DNA of 64,000 nt from Lamellibrachia satsuma (GCA_033239005.1 BSQZ01000080.1:1858501-1922500), one strand, 5' to 3'; positions 1-12,700 are shown, counted from the first letter of the stretch. Translations and numbers: made by a program. The notes: generated from the sequence alone by a model not told the origin.

Positions 1-230
1 CTCACCCCGGACTACAGGGATAAAGAGTTATCGGTGCCAGCCTCACCCCGGACTACATGGATAAAGAGTTATCGGTGCCAGCCTCACCCCGGACTACAGG
101 GATAAAGAGTTACCGGTGCCAGCCTCACCCCGGACTACAGGAACAAAGAGGCATCGGTGCCAGCCTTGAACCGGACTACAGGGATAAAGAGCTATCGGTG
201 CCAGCCTCACCCCGGACTACATGAATAAAG
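1..230. repeat. 41-bp minisatellite, about 5.6 copies, cut by window edge
   Basis: Units begin CTCACCCCGGACTACAGG and recur at 1, 42, 83, 124, 165 and 206, a steady 41-bp period. The copy at 165 is diverged. The array runs off the left edge of the window, so its full size is unknown. No coding function is seen. Confidence 0.9.
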
Positions 231-1026
231 GGATTTTTATTTAACTGATTATGATATAATATAATTAGCTTTTTACTCAGTATGACTGTATGTCAGTACG
301 TCTGTCTACCAACGCCATTACAAGGAGAGCAACAATAAAATTTTTATTTAACTGATTATAATATAATATAATTAACTATTTACTCACAACCAACTGCCAC
401 TATGAGCACTCTCGTTCTCATTGTATCTGTAAGATATCACCTTTGTATAGAGGTAATAGTATTTGTGTAAGGTCGTCGTTATGCGTAGACTGCTTGTCGT
501 TGGGGGATGACTTTTTACGCTCGTGATTACGCGTCTCAATAACCTGGCAGCACTAATATGTCAATTGCCGGGAAAGGTCTTATCGCGTTAAGCATTACAA
601 GTATTACAAAATTGTTGCCGCCGCAAATATCCGACAGTGAAAGTTAATTTTTTTCAGGATGTCTCCCAATGAACTTCAACAAAACAAAAGTTACTGCTGA
701 CGTTAAGAATAGTTTTGTTTTTCTTTTTTAGCGTTTTGAGTCGCTGCAGCCCCGTTCCGTGCTCGCATGATACATGTGTGTTAAAAGTCAATGCAGTTCT
801 AAGAGTGGTTTGTCAGTGTTTGCACAATCGACTTTCTGAGTTAGTCTTGACATCTAACAGGAGTAACAAATAAAAGCGTTGAGCGTTTAATTTACATTTC
901 ACCCATTGGTAGAGCTGTTCATTCCCACACTAGCTCAACTCATAAGGGAAGCATTCAACCACACTGCAGTTAGACCGCGAAAACTATTGCAATTCCCATA
1001 ATTCCAGAACTACCATGTAGGCACCG
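231..1026. other. Non-coding stretch with a dispersed-repeat segment near 900-1000
   Basis: AT-rich sequence without a supportable gene. Positions about 915-1000 contain GGGAAGCATTCAACCACACT and resemble 17790-17870 in gene A intron 7, where a near-identical phrase is followed by a similar run ending in GAAGACTAT. This suggests two copies of an interspersed repeat. A direct repeat of about 30 bp (TTTTTATTTAACTGATTATxATATAAT) occurs at about 233 and 340. Confidence 0.45.
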
Positions 1027-1648
1027 CTATACACCTGATTGAACTAGCTGTGACATCGTGGAGAAGATGAAACGTTATACACCTGATTGAACTAGCTGTG
1101 ACATCGTGGAGAAGATGAAACGTTATACACCTGATTGAACTAGCTGTGACATCGTGGAGAAGATGAAACGTTATACACCTGATTGAACTAGCTGTGACAT
1201 CGTGGAGAAGATGAAACGTTATACACCTGATTGAACTAGCTGTGACATCGTGGAGAAGATGAAACGTTATACACCTGATTGAACTAGCTGTGACATCGTG
1301 GAGAAGATGAAACGTTATACACCTGATTGAACTAGCTGTGACATCGTGGAGAAGATGAAACGTTATACACCTGATTGAACTAGCTGTGACATCGTGGAGA
1401 AGATGAAACGTTATACACCTGATTGAACTAGCTGTGACATCGTGGAGAAGATGAAACGTTATACACCTGATTGAACTAGCTGTGACATCGTGGAGAAGAT
1501 GAAACGTTATACACCTGATTGAACTAGCTGTGACATCGTGGAGAAGATGAAACGTTATACACCTGATTGAATTAGCTGTGACAACGTGGAGAAGATGAAA
1601 CGTTATACACCTGATTGAACTAGCTGTGACAACGTGGAGAAGATAAAA
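1027..1648. repeat. 48-bp minisatellite, about 13 copies
   Basis: The unit contains ACACCTGATTGAACTAGCTG followed by TGACATCGTGGAGAAGATGA and repeats every 48 bp almost without change. Only the last two copies carry AACGTGG instead of ATCGTGG. Because 48 is a multiple of three, the minus strand stays open for 215 codons with a 16-residue repeat. That open frame is explained by the array and is not called as a gene. Confidence 0.95.
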
Positions 1649-3014
1649 CGCCAGCAAAAGGATTTGATTGAGAGTCGAGCTTTGTAACCGCTGTGCTACT
1701 GTGCTGAAGGGGCACTATATATGTGACGGCTGGATTGTTTCCAAGAAAGGCCTCATCGTGATTATTTATGACACACAAGCAAGGGGCCGGTGAAGCTACG
1801 GGCGAAGCGGTGACGCGGTCCCAATATCAAGGCTGAAGGTGTATTTATTCTTGATGGCAGCCACTCCATAACAAAAATAAAATTGCCTGGGAAGTTAGCC
1901 TTGTACCACAACAGTTTGCACCTTATAGTGTCTTAATGTTGTACGTAGTGCTTGCCATCTATAAAAAATATAAATAATTGTTGTAATGTTGTAATGTTGT
2001 AATGCTGTACTGCTGCTTGGCAAGAACGGATTTTGAAACCAGCAGCTGAGGTGAAGCTCAAAAATTGCCTGTTGCCTGATCGTTACAAGATTCGCCCATT
2101 TGGCGTGAATCCTGCTTATAGACTATTGCACACAGAGATATAGATAGCTACGCAGAAATAACGTCGTATCTCGACCTCCGCACTGCGAGCGTGGAAGCCT
2201 CCGCATCGTGATAACTATTGTTGTAGAAAAATTCTTAGCATTTTGCAACGTACGTCTTTTCCTAAAGACGTCAGAGAGCATCTCACAATTAACAGGCGCT
2301 TGTTCAATATACCACAAGGGGCCGCCATGCACGATGAAAACAATATAACTATGATTAAAGGTGCTTAATCAATTCGATTTTTTGCTAGTCTCATTTCAAA
2401 TTATTTAGCAAAAAAACAAACCTACCTAGTATCCACTGCAACATATTATTTGTATGTAGTTTCTGTGAAATCATCAGATAAACTATTAATTTAGTTAATG
2501 CTTGTTCAAACATTAACTGAAGTGAAAACAGAATTGCTGAAAAATCACGATTTTCTTCCTTGGTGGAAATTCGTAACTTTGTCATGTGATCGACGAGAGG
2601 ATGGAAGTCACGCCCAAGATCAGCATTGACCCACACAGTGCTTATACTATTTTGGATATCCACTATTTTGATCCTTATCAGATCTAACGACTAAAATATT
2701 TTTTTTCGATGATTTAAAAAAAATAGGCTTTTATTAAATCGACTGCGGATGTTACATAAACTGTCCACACATTACATATTTGGATAACAATGAGCCGGAT
2801 TTGCGATAAGCTAAATCAGTTGAGGAAGCAGTTTTAATTAACATTTAATTGTGCAAAACTCTTAGATTAGAACATAGTTGAGATGCAGAAAATTAACGAT
2901 GCATAAGCTATGAATCGTGAAATGTATAACGTTGTTGAGAAAAGTTAGCATAATCAATTAATACCATTAAACATTAGCAAACATTGATATGACATTACAA
3001 AGGAACATAATTGT
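1649..3014. other. Non-coding stretch, no recognised gene
   Basis: Unique AT-rich sequence. A short TTGTAATG run of about four units lies at 1978-2010. Open frames of 60-90 codons on the minus strand (2123-2332, 2391-2663) show no recognisable domain or splice context. Confidence 0.4.
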
Positions 3015-3925
3015 CATTAGTGGGAGAACGACATCATGGTCGAAAGACGTTTAAAACTGTGTTCGCAAGGGGGCGACACTTGAAATAACGAGACGGGAAG
3101 AGTCGATGCCCTTGCGCTAGTGTGCAGATAGGCCGGGAGCCCAGAGCTTTTATTTATGTAAACGTCGCCAAAAGGTTTGACCCCATGGACGGAAGGGATC
3201 ACCCCCGACATCTCAAACATGCGTTGCTGCCGGGTAAGGGGTGGTGGGCTGCCCCCCAAATCACCCATTGAAGTGGGCAAAAAGTACATTTATTTATGGG
3301 AATGACGCCAAGGCTAAAACAGTGCCAAATGTTTCGTTGGGGTTCCCTGAGTATGGAATGACCAATGCAAGCAATTTTAGGTGGGGCATTCCCCCTGCCA
3401 GCAACCCCCGAAGGGTGTGAAAAGGGGGCATTTATCTACGGGCTAAAGACAGTGTCAAATCTTTCCTTGGGGTTCACTGAACTATGGAATGACCAATGCC
3501 AACAATTGTTCCCCTGCCAGCAAGGGTGAGAAAGGGGCACTCATTTATTTATGAAATGACGCTTTTTTAATGGAATGATGCGAACGAAGGATAAAAACAT
3601 GTGTTAAATATTACCGTGGGATCCCTGGGTAACGAATGACTAATGCCAGCAAAAGGTGAGAAAAGGGGCATTTATTTTGGGAATGACGTCAAGGCTAAAA
3701 ACATTGTCAAATCTTCCCTTGGGGTTCCCTGAGTACAGAATGACCAAAACCAACAATTTTATGTGGGGTCTTCCCTTGCCAGCAACGCCCAAAAGGTGAG
3801 AAAGGGGTATTTTTCAAGGAATGGCCCAAAGGGTAAATAACAGTGTCACATCTTCCATTTGGGTTCCCTGAGTACGGATTGACCGAAGCCAGTAATTTTA
3901 TGTAGGCTTTATCCCCACCAGCAAC
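3015..3925. repeat. Degenerate long-unit tandem repeat
   Basis: A motif set recurs in the same order about five times: GAATGACGC...AAGG, then GTCAAATCTTCC..TTGGGGTTC, then CCTGAGTA.GGAATGACCAA, then CCTGCCAGCAAC and AAGGGGCATTTATT. The spacing is roughly 140-170 bp. The copies differ by many substitutions and indels, so this is an old array. The minus-strand open frame at 3017-3289 lies within it and is not supported as a gene. Confidence 0.7.
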
Positions 3926-4840
3926 CTAACCCCCCCAGTCCCAATGGTTATTACTTCCATTGTGATCATCGTGGGTACATAATTTGATCTATCAATGATG
4001 ATCTTGTTGAGAAGAGTCTTTACAGAAACACAACGTTGTTTGGTTTTGACAAATGTTTATATACTACCAAGTAATAACAAACGCACAAATCCATGAACTC
4101 GAACAACACAGCGCCGGCACTACTATACTACAGCACAATACAAAGTGATCTTGCTAAAAGGTTTGCAATGAAACACTTGGTTTCTGTATAACTAAAATAG
4201 GAACTCGACAGTGTGTACAGTTATTGTTCATTGTCCAATTATATATTCATAAGGAAAATAGCATTATTATTACACTTATTGTTCTAATGAATGAATTAGA
4301 TGTCATCACTGTCCTCGATTCATGCGTTGTATGACTCATCGTCTGCTGACGTCGCTCCCACGCTGTCCCCACCGTCTGTAGCAGTGGCTGCGAGGGACTC
4401 CAGGATTATATAATATGAGCATTAAATATTTAGTTTGATCACTATTTACTTACAGCAATGGCTACGATGCGGATGTCTCAAGAGTATGCGCATGTTGTAG
4501 CAAAAAGGGATCTCATAATCAAACAAACTATGCTATGTACATAAATTATATATCTTAAATGGGCAACTGATAAATGTCCATAAATTCACATTTCATCATC
4601 TGAACTATCCTGCTCCTGCTGTTCATCCACCTCAGGTCTCACATTAGAACAGTGTTGGAAACAACAAGCATCTGTGCATCTGAGTCCATTCATAAGCCAC
4701 TCGCAGTCTGGAACCTTATAAACACGCCTGTATTTGGAAGCAACTCCAGAACAACCTCTGGAGCTGGGATCCAGTCATCCAGTTAATGGTGAGTTTGCCA
4801 TCGTCACTGAGCTCTCACCCACGACCATCAAGGGGGGATG
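3926..4840. other. Non-coding stretch, no recognised gene
   Basis: Unique sequence between two repeat blocks. No open frame with codon bias, no paired splice sites and no RNA gene were recognised. Confidence 0.35.
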
Positions 4841-4844
4841 CCAG

Positions 4845-5973
4845 AGCACTTGTCTATACTCCGATGCCATATCATATTTGTCATAAATCTCCCAGCGCAT
4901 TGATTGTATTATTGGCAGGCACCAGCAGCAGTCCTCACATTGAGTGACTAGAGCTTGTAGTTAGGCTACCACGAGAACAGTCCACAGTGATTGTATTATT
5001 GGCAGGCACCAGCAGCAGTCCTCACTTGTCTATACTCCGATGCCATATCATATTTGTCATAAATCTCCCAGCGCATTGATTGTATTATTGGCAGGCACCA
5101 GCAGCAGTCCTCACATTGAGTGACTAGAGCTTGTAGTTAGGCTACCACGAGAACAGTCCACAGTGATTGTATTATTGGCAGGCACCAGCAGCAGTCCTCA
5201 CACTGAGTGACTAGAGCTTGTAGTTAGGCTACCACGAGAACAGTCCACAGTGATTGTATTATTGGCAGGCACCATCAGCAGTCCTCACACTGAGTGACTA
5301 GAGCTTGTAGTTAGGCTACCACGAGAACAGTCCACAGTGATTGTATTATTGGCAGACACCAGCAGCAGTCCTCACACTGAGTGACTAGAGCTTGTAGTTA
5401 GGCTGCCACGAGAACAGTCCACAGTGATTGTATTATTGGCAGGCACCATCAGCAGTCCTCACACTGAGTGAATAGAGCTTGTAGTTAGGCTACCACGAGA
5501 ACAGTCCACAGTTATTGTATTATTGGCAGGCACCAGCAGCAGTCCTCACATTGAGTGACTAGAGTTTGTAGTTAGGCTACCACGAGAACAGTCCACAGTG
5601 ATTGTATTATTGGCAGGCACCAGCAGCAGTCCTCACATTGAGTGACTAGAGCTTGTAGTTAGGCTACCACGAGAACAGTCCACAGTTATTGTATTATTGG
5701 CAGGCACCAGCAGCAGTCCTCACATTGAGTGACTAGAGCTTGTAGTTAGGCTACCACGAGAACAGTCCACAGTGATTGTATTATTGGCAGACACCAGCAG
5801 CAGTCCTCACATTGAGTGACTAGAGCTTGTAGTTAGGCTGCCACGAGAACAGTCCACAGTGATTGTATTATTGGCAGGCACCAGCAGCAGTCCTCACATT
5901 GAGTGACTAGAGCTTGTAGTTAGGCTACCACGAGAACAGTCCACAGTGATTGTATTATTGGCAGGCACCAGCT
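4845..5973. repeat. 87-bp tandem repeat with a duplicated left flank
   Basis: The unit includes GTGATTGTATTATTGGCAGG, CACCAGCAGCAGTCCTCACA and GAGTGACTAGAGCTTGTAGT, with starts at 5163, 5250 and 5337, an 87-bp period, for about 10 copies to 5973. The left flank CTTGTCTATACTCCGATGCC through CTCCCAGCGCATTGATTG occurs at about 4850 and again at about 5027, so a segment larger than one unit was duplicated too. Copies differ at GGCAGG/GGCAGA and ACCAGC/ACCATC. Confidence 0.92.
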
Positions 5974-7426
5974 ATGGTACCGAAGTACCGAAATCGATTA
6001 TGTTTTCCTTTTTCACACGCGAATACTACAGGTCAAAAGTTGCTTAGTGACTTAGTATCCATGATTTAATACGCGCAACTAAGACTCAGTGCGTAACAAT
6101 ACAACCTGACACAGACAGAACATTAGTGATGCAGAAGACATTAGGTGATGTCAGAATAATCCATGGATATAAATAACAAGTGTTCGCTGTCGGAGGCTAT
6201 AGCTTGTGAAACTTGTGGGTGGGCAGCAACGATCTTTTCACAAAAACCTTCCTGTAGAATGCACTGGACGCAGTTGCGTCCTCTAGTAAAGCCTGGTTGC
6301 TTCTTGTGCAGGAATCTGAGTCTTTCTGCTGCATGCATCTGATGGAGCTCCTGCTTCGCTAGGCAGAGTCGTCCGCCCCACTCTTGAGCTTTGGGGCGGA
6401 ATTCCACGCCGTGATTATCGTAAGCGCCGATTTGGGCTTACCGTAGCCAAATGGCTACGGAGCTAATAACTTTAGTTTTAAAACCGATACGCACTAACCG
6501 TTTCACATGTGTATTCCGTGACATACAACCGACACATGGGCGTCGAGAAACTGAAGAAATGTGCTCCAAATAATTATTTATGAGTACATTTATCGGTCAC
6601 ACAGAAAATATTTCATAAATAGCCGCCATACTGTGCACGTGATGTTGCCTTTGGGTCACATGGTCAAACGCGATTTCATGTAGAATGAGGCCAGAGTGGG
6701 CCAGCAGCACAGACATAAATAAACCACCCGTTAGTAAGTTAGTAGTTTATAGGGGGGTGATTAATGATGTAACTCTATGGCCAGCAGACGGCAATTCTTA
6801 GCGTGGCCTTATAGTGATCTACGAGAAACCCGTTTGGTAATCTCGCTCACAACAACATCCGGTTATATAAAAATTTTACAAGCACATGCGTTCTGACAAA
6901 AAGGTAATAATTTCACACATTTCATACATGGTTATTGTCAATTAACTTTAGTGATATACATATAAGAATGCATGCATACATGAAAGACGTGTTTATTGCT
7001 CTGTTTATTGCGTTTTTGTTTTTCCCGAGCGTCCCCTTCGCCTATACAACAGCAACAGCCAGTTAGAAAAAATTGTATGGCGATTGACTTTGCCTACTGC
7101 TTCGCTTGCTGCAGTTTCTTTTCTTTTTGTTCATGGCCTTCTGGTGAAAGGCCAGGTCTACTATAAGATAGTGTGGCGTAACAGCCTCGTGCAGGCAGCT
7201 CCGCGGTGGTGACGGTGTCCGAAGAGACATCAAATCTACCTCCCCCGAACAGTCTCCTCTGCGCTGGAGTTGCAGGTTGCGCTGAAGGCGAAGATGGAGC
7301 CGGTACTGGGACTGCACAAGCTCATCACTGGCCAGTCAACTTCTCGACGGTGATCAGAAACTGGCCATACACCCGCCTTCGCTCGTTAATCTTCGTCAGC
7401 TATTTCTTGTTTTATAAGTAGGTGAA
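5974..7426. other. Non-coding or unrecognised stretch
   Basis: Contains minus-strand open frames of 88 codons (6141-6407) and 84 codons (7063-7317) with no domain I recognise. A perfect 20-nt palindrome, CCGTAGCCAAATGGCTACGG, lies at about 6440-6459. The open frames are not called as genes. Confidence 0.35.
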
Positions 7427-7429
7427 CAT

Positions 7430-7520
7430 TGTTGGACTCTCGATAAGCCAATGGCTTCCTTGTCCACTTGCCATCTGGGCCTTTGGCTTGGATGGCAAAT
7501 CTTGTTAAATCTTGTCGCGG
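7430..7520 (+). mobile_element. 3' end of a CR1-like LINE (same family as 29628-30160)
   Basis: TTGTTGGACTCTCGATAAGC and the next 30 bases match the reverse complement of about 29655-29730, where they follow the C-terminus of a LINE ORF2. Both copies end in the same short tail, AATCTTGTTAAATCTTGT. TAA within CGATAAGC is the ORF stop in the other copy. This copy is therefore a severely 5'-truncated insertion in plus orientation. CR1-type elements commonly end in short tandem repeats, which fits the 9-bp tail unit. Confidence 0.7.
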
Positions 7521-9420
7521 ACTCGTTGACTCTGCGTCTTCTGAAGGCTGCGCTGGTATTCTTTCTTGGCTGCGAAGGCAGTCCTCTTATTCCCGGCGCG
7601 CATCGCCTTCTTGGATGTTGCCAGACTATTGCTGATTAAGCACAAGCACAATGAACATTTTGTGAACATTAAAGACAACAACTATACAAAACATGCAATT
7701 TCGTTACATAATTTATGTTTTCAAAACAAACCTTGTGTCGGATGCTGGTAACCCATGTAGTGCATTGGCCTAACTTGACATAGGTTAGAAGCTTCTGCGC
7801 ATTATCAACGTTGTATATAAATATAGAAATAGTCATGGATGTTCTGCGGAACGTCCGTGACTATTTCTATACTTCGTTTAATTAGTCAGGTTAAATAAAT
7901 AACATTCTTTCTGGTGTATAGAACCACACTTATTAATGTTCTTTTAAGAGAGTGTTGTTGCTGTGTGATAGCGCCGCGATTTGCTGAGGCATAACGTAGC
8001 AGAACGTCAGTGACGTTGCTTTTCCGATATCTCACTTCGACTTTCTTCAGAAAAATATAGAAATTAGGTAAATTGTTGCAGGGAAAAATAGTTTCCATAG
8101 TTAGTGAGATAAGCTGTTTATTTTTTTAGGACTGGCATTACATAGATGTGAGATAATTTTGTTTCGTTTGTAGAGGTGCAAAGTAAATAGTCACGGACGT
8201 TCTGGAAATATACAAAATGTTGACCCACCAAAAAAAACAAAAGAAAACCTGATAGATTGTTTTCAACTTGATATAGAATGTGACAATACGCACATAAAGA
8301 ATAATGAACTCAAAGCAATTAAGATAAATCTTCTATTTATTATGACACAGACACTAATTAAAAAACCAACAAGAGCAGTGTTTTCCAACGGTTTTCAATG
8401 TTTAGAAATTCGACAAATATATAAATGTTTAGACAAATATTAGCATTACACATGTTCGCAAAGATGAAAATGTCAGTGACACATGGGAAATGTTTATACA
8501 CATATGCATAGAGGACTGTGTTCAAATAGTGAGCCGTAGAATGCATTTTAAGCCGTTTTCTTCAATTACTGCAATGTTAAAAAGGTGAAGGAAAGAGGAG
8601 GATGGAGTTTATAGAACATGACCGAGAACACAGCTAGAGATCGCATTGAATGGCGGAAGTGGCCTAACGCGATGTGTTCAATAATGAAGTGTGCGGACAT
8701 GCCTCAGCGTGCGAACATGCCCCACCTTCCCCTACTAGGAAACTGTACTTAATCACAGTAGATTTAAGTAACTTTGAAACAATCCGTATTTTGTACAGGC
8801 ATGACTTTTTTTGCATGACAATAATGTGGTATGATGAGCAACGCCACTGATACGAGGAGGGTGAATAAATATAACTATCTAAATTTAAGTACAAAGCGGG
8901 CGTCGACAAATGTAGTTTGATATTATCACACCAGAAGCACCACTGGTTATTTCTGGTAACCGCTATTAAATAACCAAGTGTTTTTTAATCATGCAGTTAG
9001 ATTTGTATTTGATTATAAATAGTTCCATGTACTCTCTTATTGGACATCATATTAGCCCTATTCTAGTTATAAGAATAATAATGGTATTCTGCATGACATT
9101 CTTTTATATGTTTTACGTGTACATTGGTTCAACTTGTAGAATTATACTACATGGTCAAAATAAAGACTACATAAAATAAAGATTATATAATATGTCTATA
9201 CGTTAACTGTATCTAAACAATAATGATCTGTCACAAACATTTACTTAGCAATAACATAACTGCCTATGAACATCGAGACTGAGCATAATTATTAACTCTG
9301 ATTCACATTTGATCACACAAACCAGGCAACCAACTAACGAGGTCGGCATCCATTGGCTGTCGCGTTTCCAACGGAGTAATCTCCTAAACGACTATTCATC
9401 ACCGTGAAGTGGCCTTATGT
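7521..9420. other. Intergenic stretch with inverted repeats
   Basis: AT-rich sequence upstream of gene A. It contains the hairpin at 7822-7871 and a related segment at 8186-8203. Scattered open frames of 60-80 codons show no recognisable domains. No promoter element could be assigned. Confidence 0.35.
7822..7871. repeat. Hairpin-forming inverted repeat
   Basis: The left arm TATAGAAATAGTCATGGATG (7822 on) pairs with the right arm ending GTGACTATTTCTATA (to 7871), with a loop of a few bases and two mismatches. The inner part TAGTCACGGACGTTC recurs at about 8188-8202, so this may be one end of a roughly 380-bp MITE-like element. That reading is inference. Confidence 0.6.
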
Positions 9421-9713
9421 GTACACGCTGGTCATTCATAGGCCGATCTATTTCGGCAACGTGGCGGCGCGTGTATCAATGAACTGAGAGTACAAAACTA
9501 CAAGCCGGATTTCGTATTGAACACATTCCTTGCACCTTGACGGACGTACACATATATCACGCCCCAAATACTGTGCCAAGGCCGACTCGACATTGGAAGC
9601 CCTCGGACTCAGAGTGCGGACTTCAGTAAGGTCAACATCATTGGCACTGCAGTGCATACCGCCGGCAACACAGCGCACGCGTAGTCAATCGGCCGGCTTC
9701 TCGCACACGAACA
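9421..9713 (+). promoter_or_regulatory. Probable promoter/5' UTR region of gene A, exon 1a
   Basis: This interval just before the exon 1a start codon is clearly richer in CpG and GC than the AT-rich DNA around it, as at many animal promoters. No TATA box is visible at a useful distance. Boundaries and transcription start cannot be read from the sequence. Confidence 0.3.
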
Positions 9714-12700
9714 ATGGGCAACGACAGCTCGAAATGTCTTCCAGAATGCGTCAGGAAATTACCAATAGGTGGATATATCGCCAGCACTTCGACGGGGTTG
9801 CTGTTCGGCCTCGCCTTCGAGAAAAGCCAGGGTATGTTCGTTAACCCTTTAGCCACATCTTGTCGCGTGTGTTCCGCCTGCGCCGAGGCCACAGTCGCGT
9901 TACTGTGTCTGTGCTTGTGCGGCTGCCGAACCTGGCGTAGACCTAGATAGATTATCTGTCTGCGCAATAATTAATAATGAAGTAAAGCTGATTTGTTTTG
10001 CATTTTAACGTACACAATCGTGTTAAATCGACTTATCCCTATCGGATTTGGGCGTTCAAGTATGTCCATGTAATGACGTTTCAGGCGGCATAGTCTTGGG
10101 CTAATGTTTTATTTAGTCGGACATAATTTCAGTAAACGTATTTTTAGTCGACAGTAAGGCACATGCGTGAACATTTTATCGCACTGCCACTGGCAGTGGT
10201 TTATCACGCCAACACCGAACACTCGCAGATTACACAGTTCATATGTCGTCGTGACACGTGCTTATCCGAAAGCATATATCTCCAACTTTAACTACAGATG
10301 TCGGCGGCACTACTGACATGGAAGATTATTCTGTGTCGATGCCGCGGTCGAGGGCCAGCTTGAAAGCAAAGAAGCCCTCCCTCGTGTCCAGTGACAGTGT
10401 CGCCGATGAATTGGCAGGCGAGAGAAACACCCCGCTGACAGCGGTGGCTGTTGTCAAATACTTTCTGTGTCTTTCGACCGGTGCCATTTTTGGAATGGCC
10501 TTCCATAAAGCAAGAGGTGTGTGTGTGTGTGTGTGTCTATAAAATCGGGCCAAAAGAAGTGCCGCAAAATTCCTGTGACATCATTTAATGGCGTTACATG
10601 ATTTAGATTATGTTGAAATGATTATTTTGACATATAGTATACAAACTTAAGCTTGTTTAACTTGGCTTTGTCTTTGTACAAATTGTCATTGTCTTATCAA
10701 GGCTACTTCATCAGAACTAATGACGTTGGATGACGTCATCGTACACGTGAGGAACTTCGTAATTGCCCTCCACTTTTACCATTTACTTTAGTCTTAAACA
10801 ATTTCCATATCTCCTTGTAACCATCGAAAACCATCTCATAGACCGTGTAAAGTGGCAGATGGGGAGTCACATAAAAGGAAAAGACTTGTGAGAAAGAAGT
10901 CATATGGAAACGCAAGACCAAGGCAGCGATCAACCGAGACGAGGGCAATTATAAATGTCCTCACGTGTACGATGATGTCATCCAACATCATTAGTACTGA
11001 TGAAGTTGCCTTGATAGACTGAAAATTTCTACAAAGGTAAAAGCAAGTTTGGATAATGTCAAAATAATAATTTCAACATGAAAACAAACTATCCTGAGAA
11101 ATGTTCACTGTTAGGCCTAGTAAAAATGAAACTAGTTTTTCGTCCAGACTTTAAAAAGAGGGAGGCCCTTATTATTGACTATTTATGGAATTTTTATTAG
11201 TTTCGAAGATGGCCGCCATGTCTTAGATGGTCACTGTGGTTGATTTAAAGACAAGCTGTAGTTTTTTTGATGCAATATGGAACATGCCAGTGATGTATAT
11301 TACTATATAGCCTGCCGTTCCATTTGCAAATTAACAAATACACAACTTTTTAGCGGGAATGGCAGATGAATGTATAAATATGAATGTCATGTGTAGGTTT
11401 GGGCATGGTTTCATTAGTTTGTATCACAGGCATACAACTGAATGACATACTGATTGAGAGTTGTATTATGTAAATGAGTCAGACCTGGGTTCAATTCCGC
11501 TTCAACGATTCCGAATCCAGCAGACCTTTTTGATTCCGATTCCAACTCCGGTTGTCTCTGTTCGATTCTGGCTCTGATTCCGACTCCAGCAGACGTCTGC
11601 GATTCCAACTCCAGTTGTCTCAGTTCGATTTCGACTCCAGTACAACTTTTGATTCCGATTCTGACTCCAGCACAACTTTTGATTCAAAAGTGTTCGGTTT
11701 GATTTCGATCGGTTTCGTGAAGGCTATGATTATGTATACAAATCGCAGGTATTATGGCATGAATTGGTTGAATTTGAGGTGTGACAAGTCATATCAACTC
11801 TTCTGACAAATTGTGCAGTTGACCAACCGTAGACAATTCACAAGTCACAACTATATTTCAAAGGGTAGGATGCAAGCATGACTGAATACGACCAAATGAT
11901 TTAATCCTTTAGAAGGGTTTGTATGATTCTGTGCAAACACTAGCAGTGAGAAATCAGTAAAAGTAAATTGCAATTAGCCATGGTCTAGGTATGACCAGGC
12001 CAGATCTGAACCAGGCATATCAAGATTCTTCTGACAAACTGCCAATAAAACCAAAGGATTTAATCCTTCAAAAGGATATGTGGCTTTTCTGAGCAAACAA
12101 TAGCAGTGACTGGCCAGTGAGCAGTGAGATGCCAATAAAAGTAAATTGCAATTAGTCATGGTCTAGGTATGACCAGGCCAGATCTGAACCAGGCATATGA
12201 AGATTCTTCTGACAAACTGCCAATAAAACCAAAGGATTTAATCCTTCAAAAGGATATGTGGCTTTTCTGAGCAAACACTAGCAGTGACTGGCCAGTGAGC
12301 AGTGAGATACCAATAAAAGTAAATTGCAATTAGCCATGGCCCATGTGCATGACGATTCCGATTCCACTCAATGTGATTCCGAGTACAACTCCACTCAAAA
12401 TGATTCCGATTCTGATTCCATTCCAAATGATTCCGATTCCACTAAATCAGACTGCCTCCAGGCGATTCCAACTCTGATTCTGGCTCTGGAATCGGAGTCG
12501 GAATCGTTCTTAGATTCCGGAGTTGGAATCGCCCCAGGTCTGAAATGAGTATGCATAAAGACTATTTAAAGCATGGCATGTCGTTCTTATCTTAGACTCC
12601 TTAGAACGCCTATACGTCCCTACACCATGTATAATGAATAAAGAAGGAGTATAACAGTACTTCAGACAGCTAGGTTTGGACAGAAATTTCTTCACAGAAC

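Noticed and set aside
6141..6407. Minus-strand frame of 88 codons as a gene
   Set aside because: No domain, splice partner or neighbour supports it; the length is within chance for this composition.
7521..7640. Lys-rich minus-strand reading near 7520-7640 as a histone or ribosomal protein fragment
   Set aside because: The peptide does not match histone H3 or any ribosomal protein I know, and it runs into the LINE tail.
10258..10317. Longer form of exon 1b starting at GTG
   Set aside because: It relies on a GTG start. The first in-frame ATG is at 10318, and the region just before it looks like leader or intron end.
11552..12548. Ser/Asp-rich open frames as a repeat protein
   Set aside because: They come from GATTCC simple repeats within gene A intron 1 and are short on both strands.
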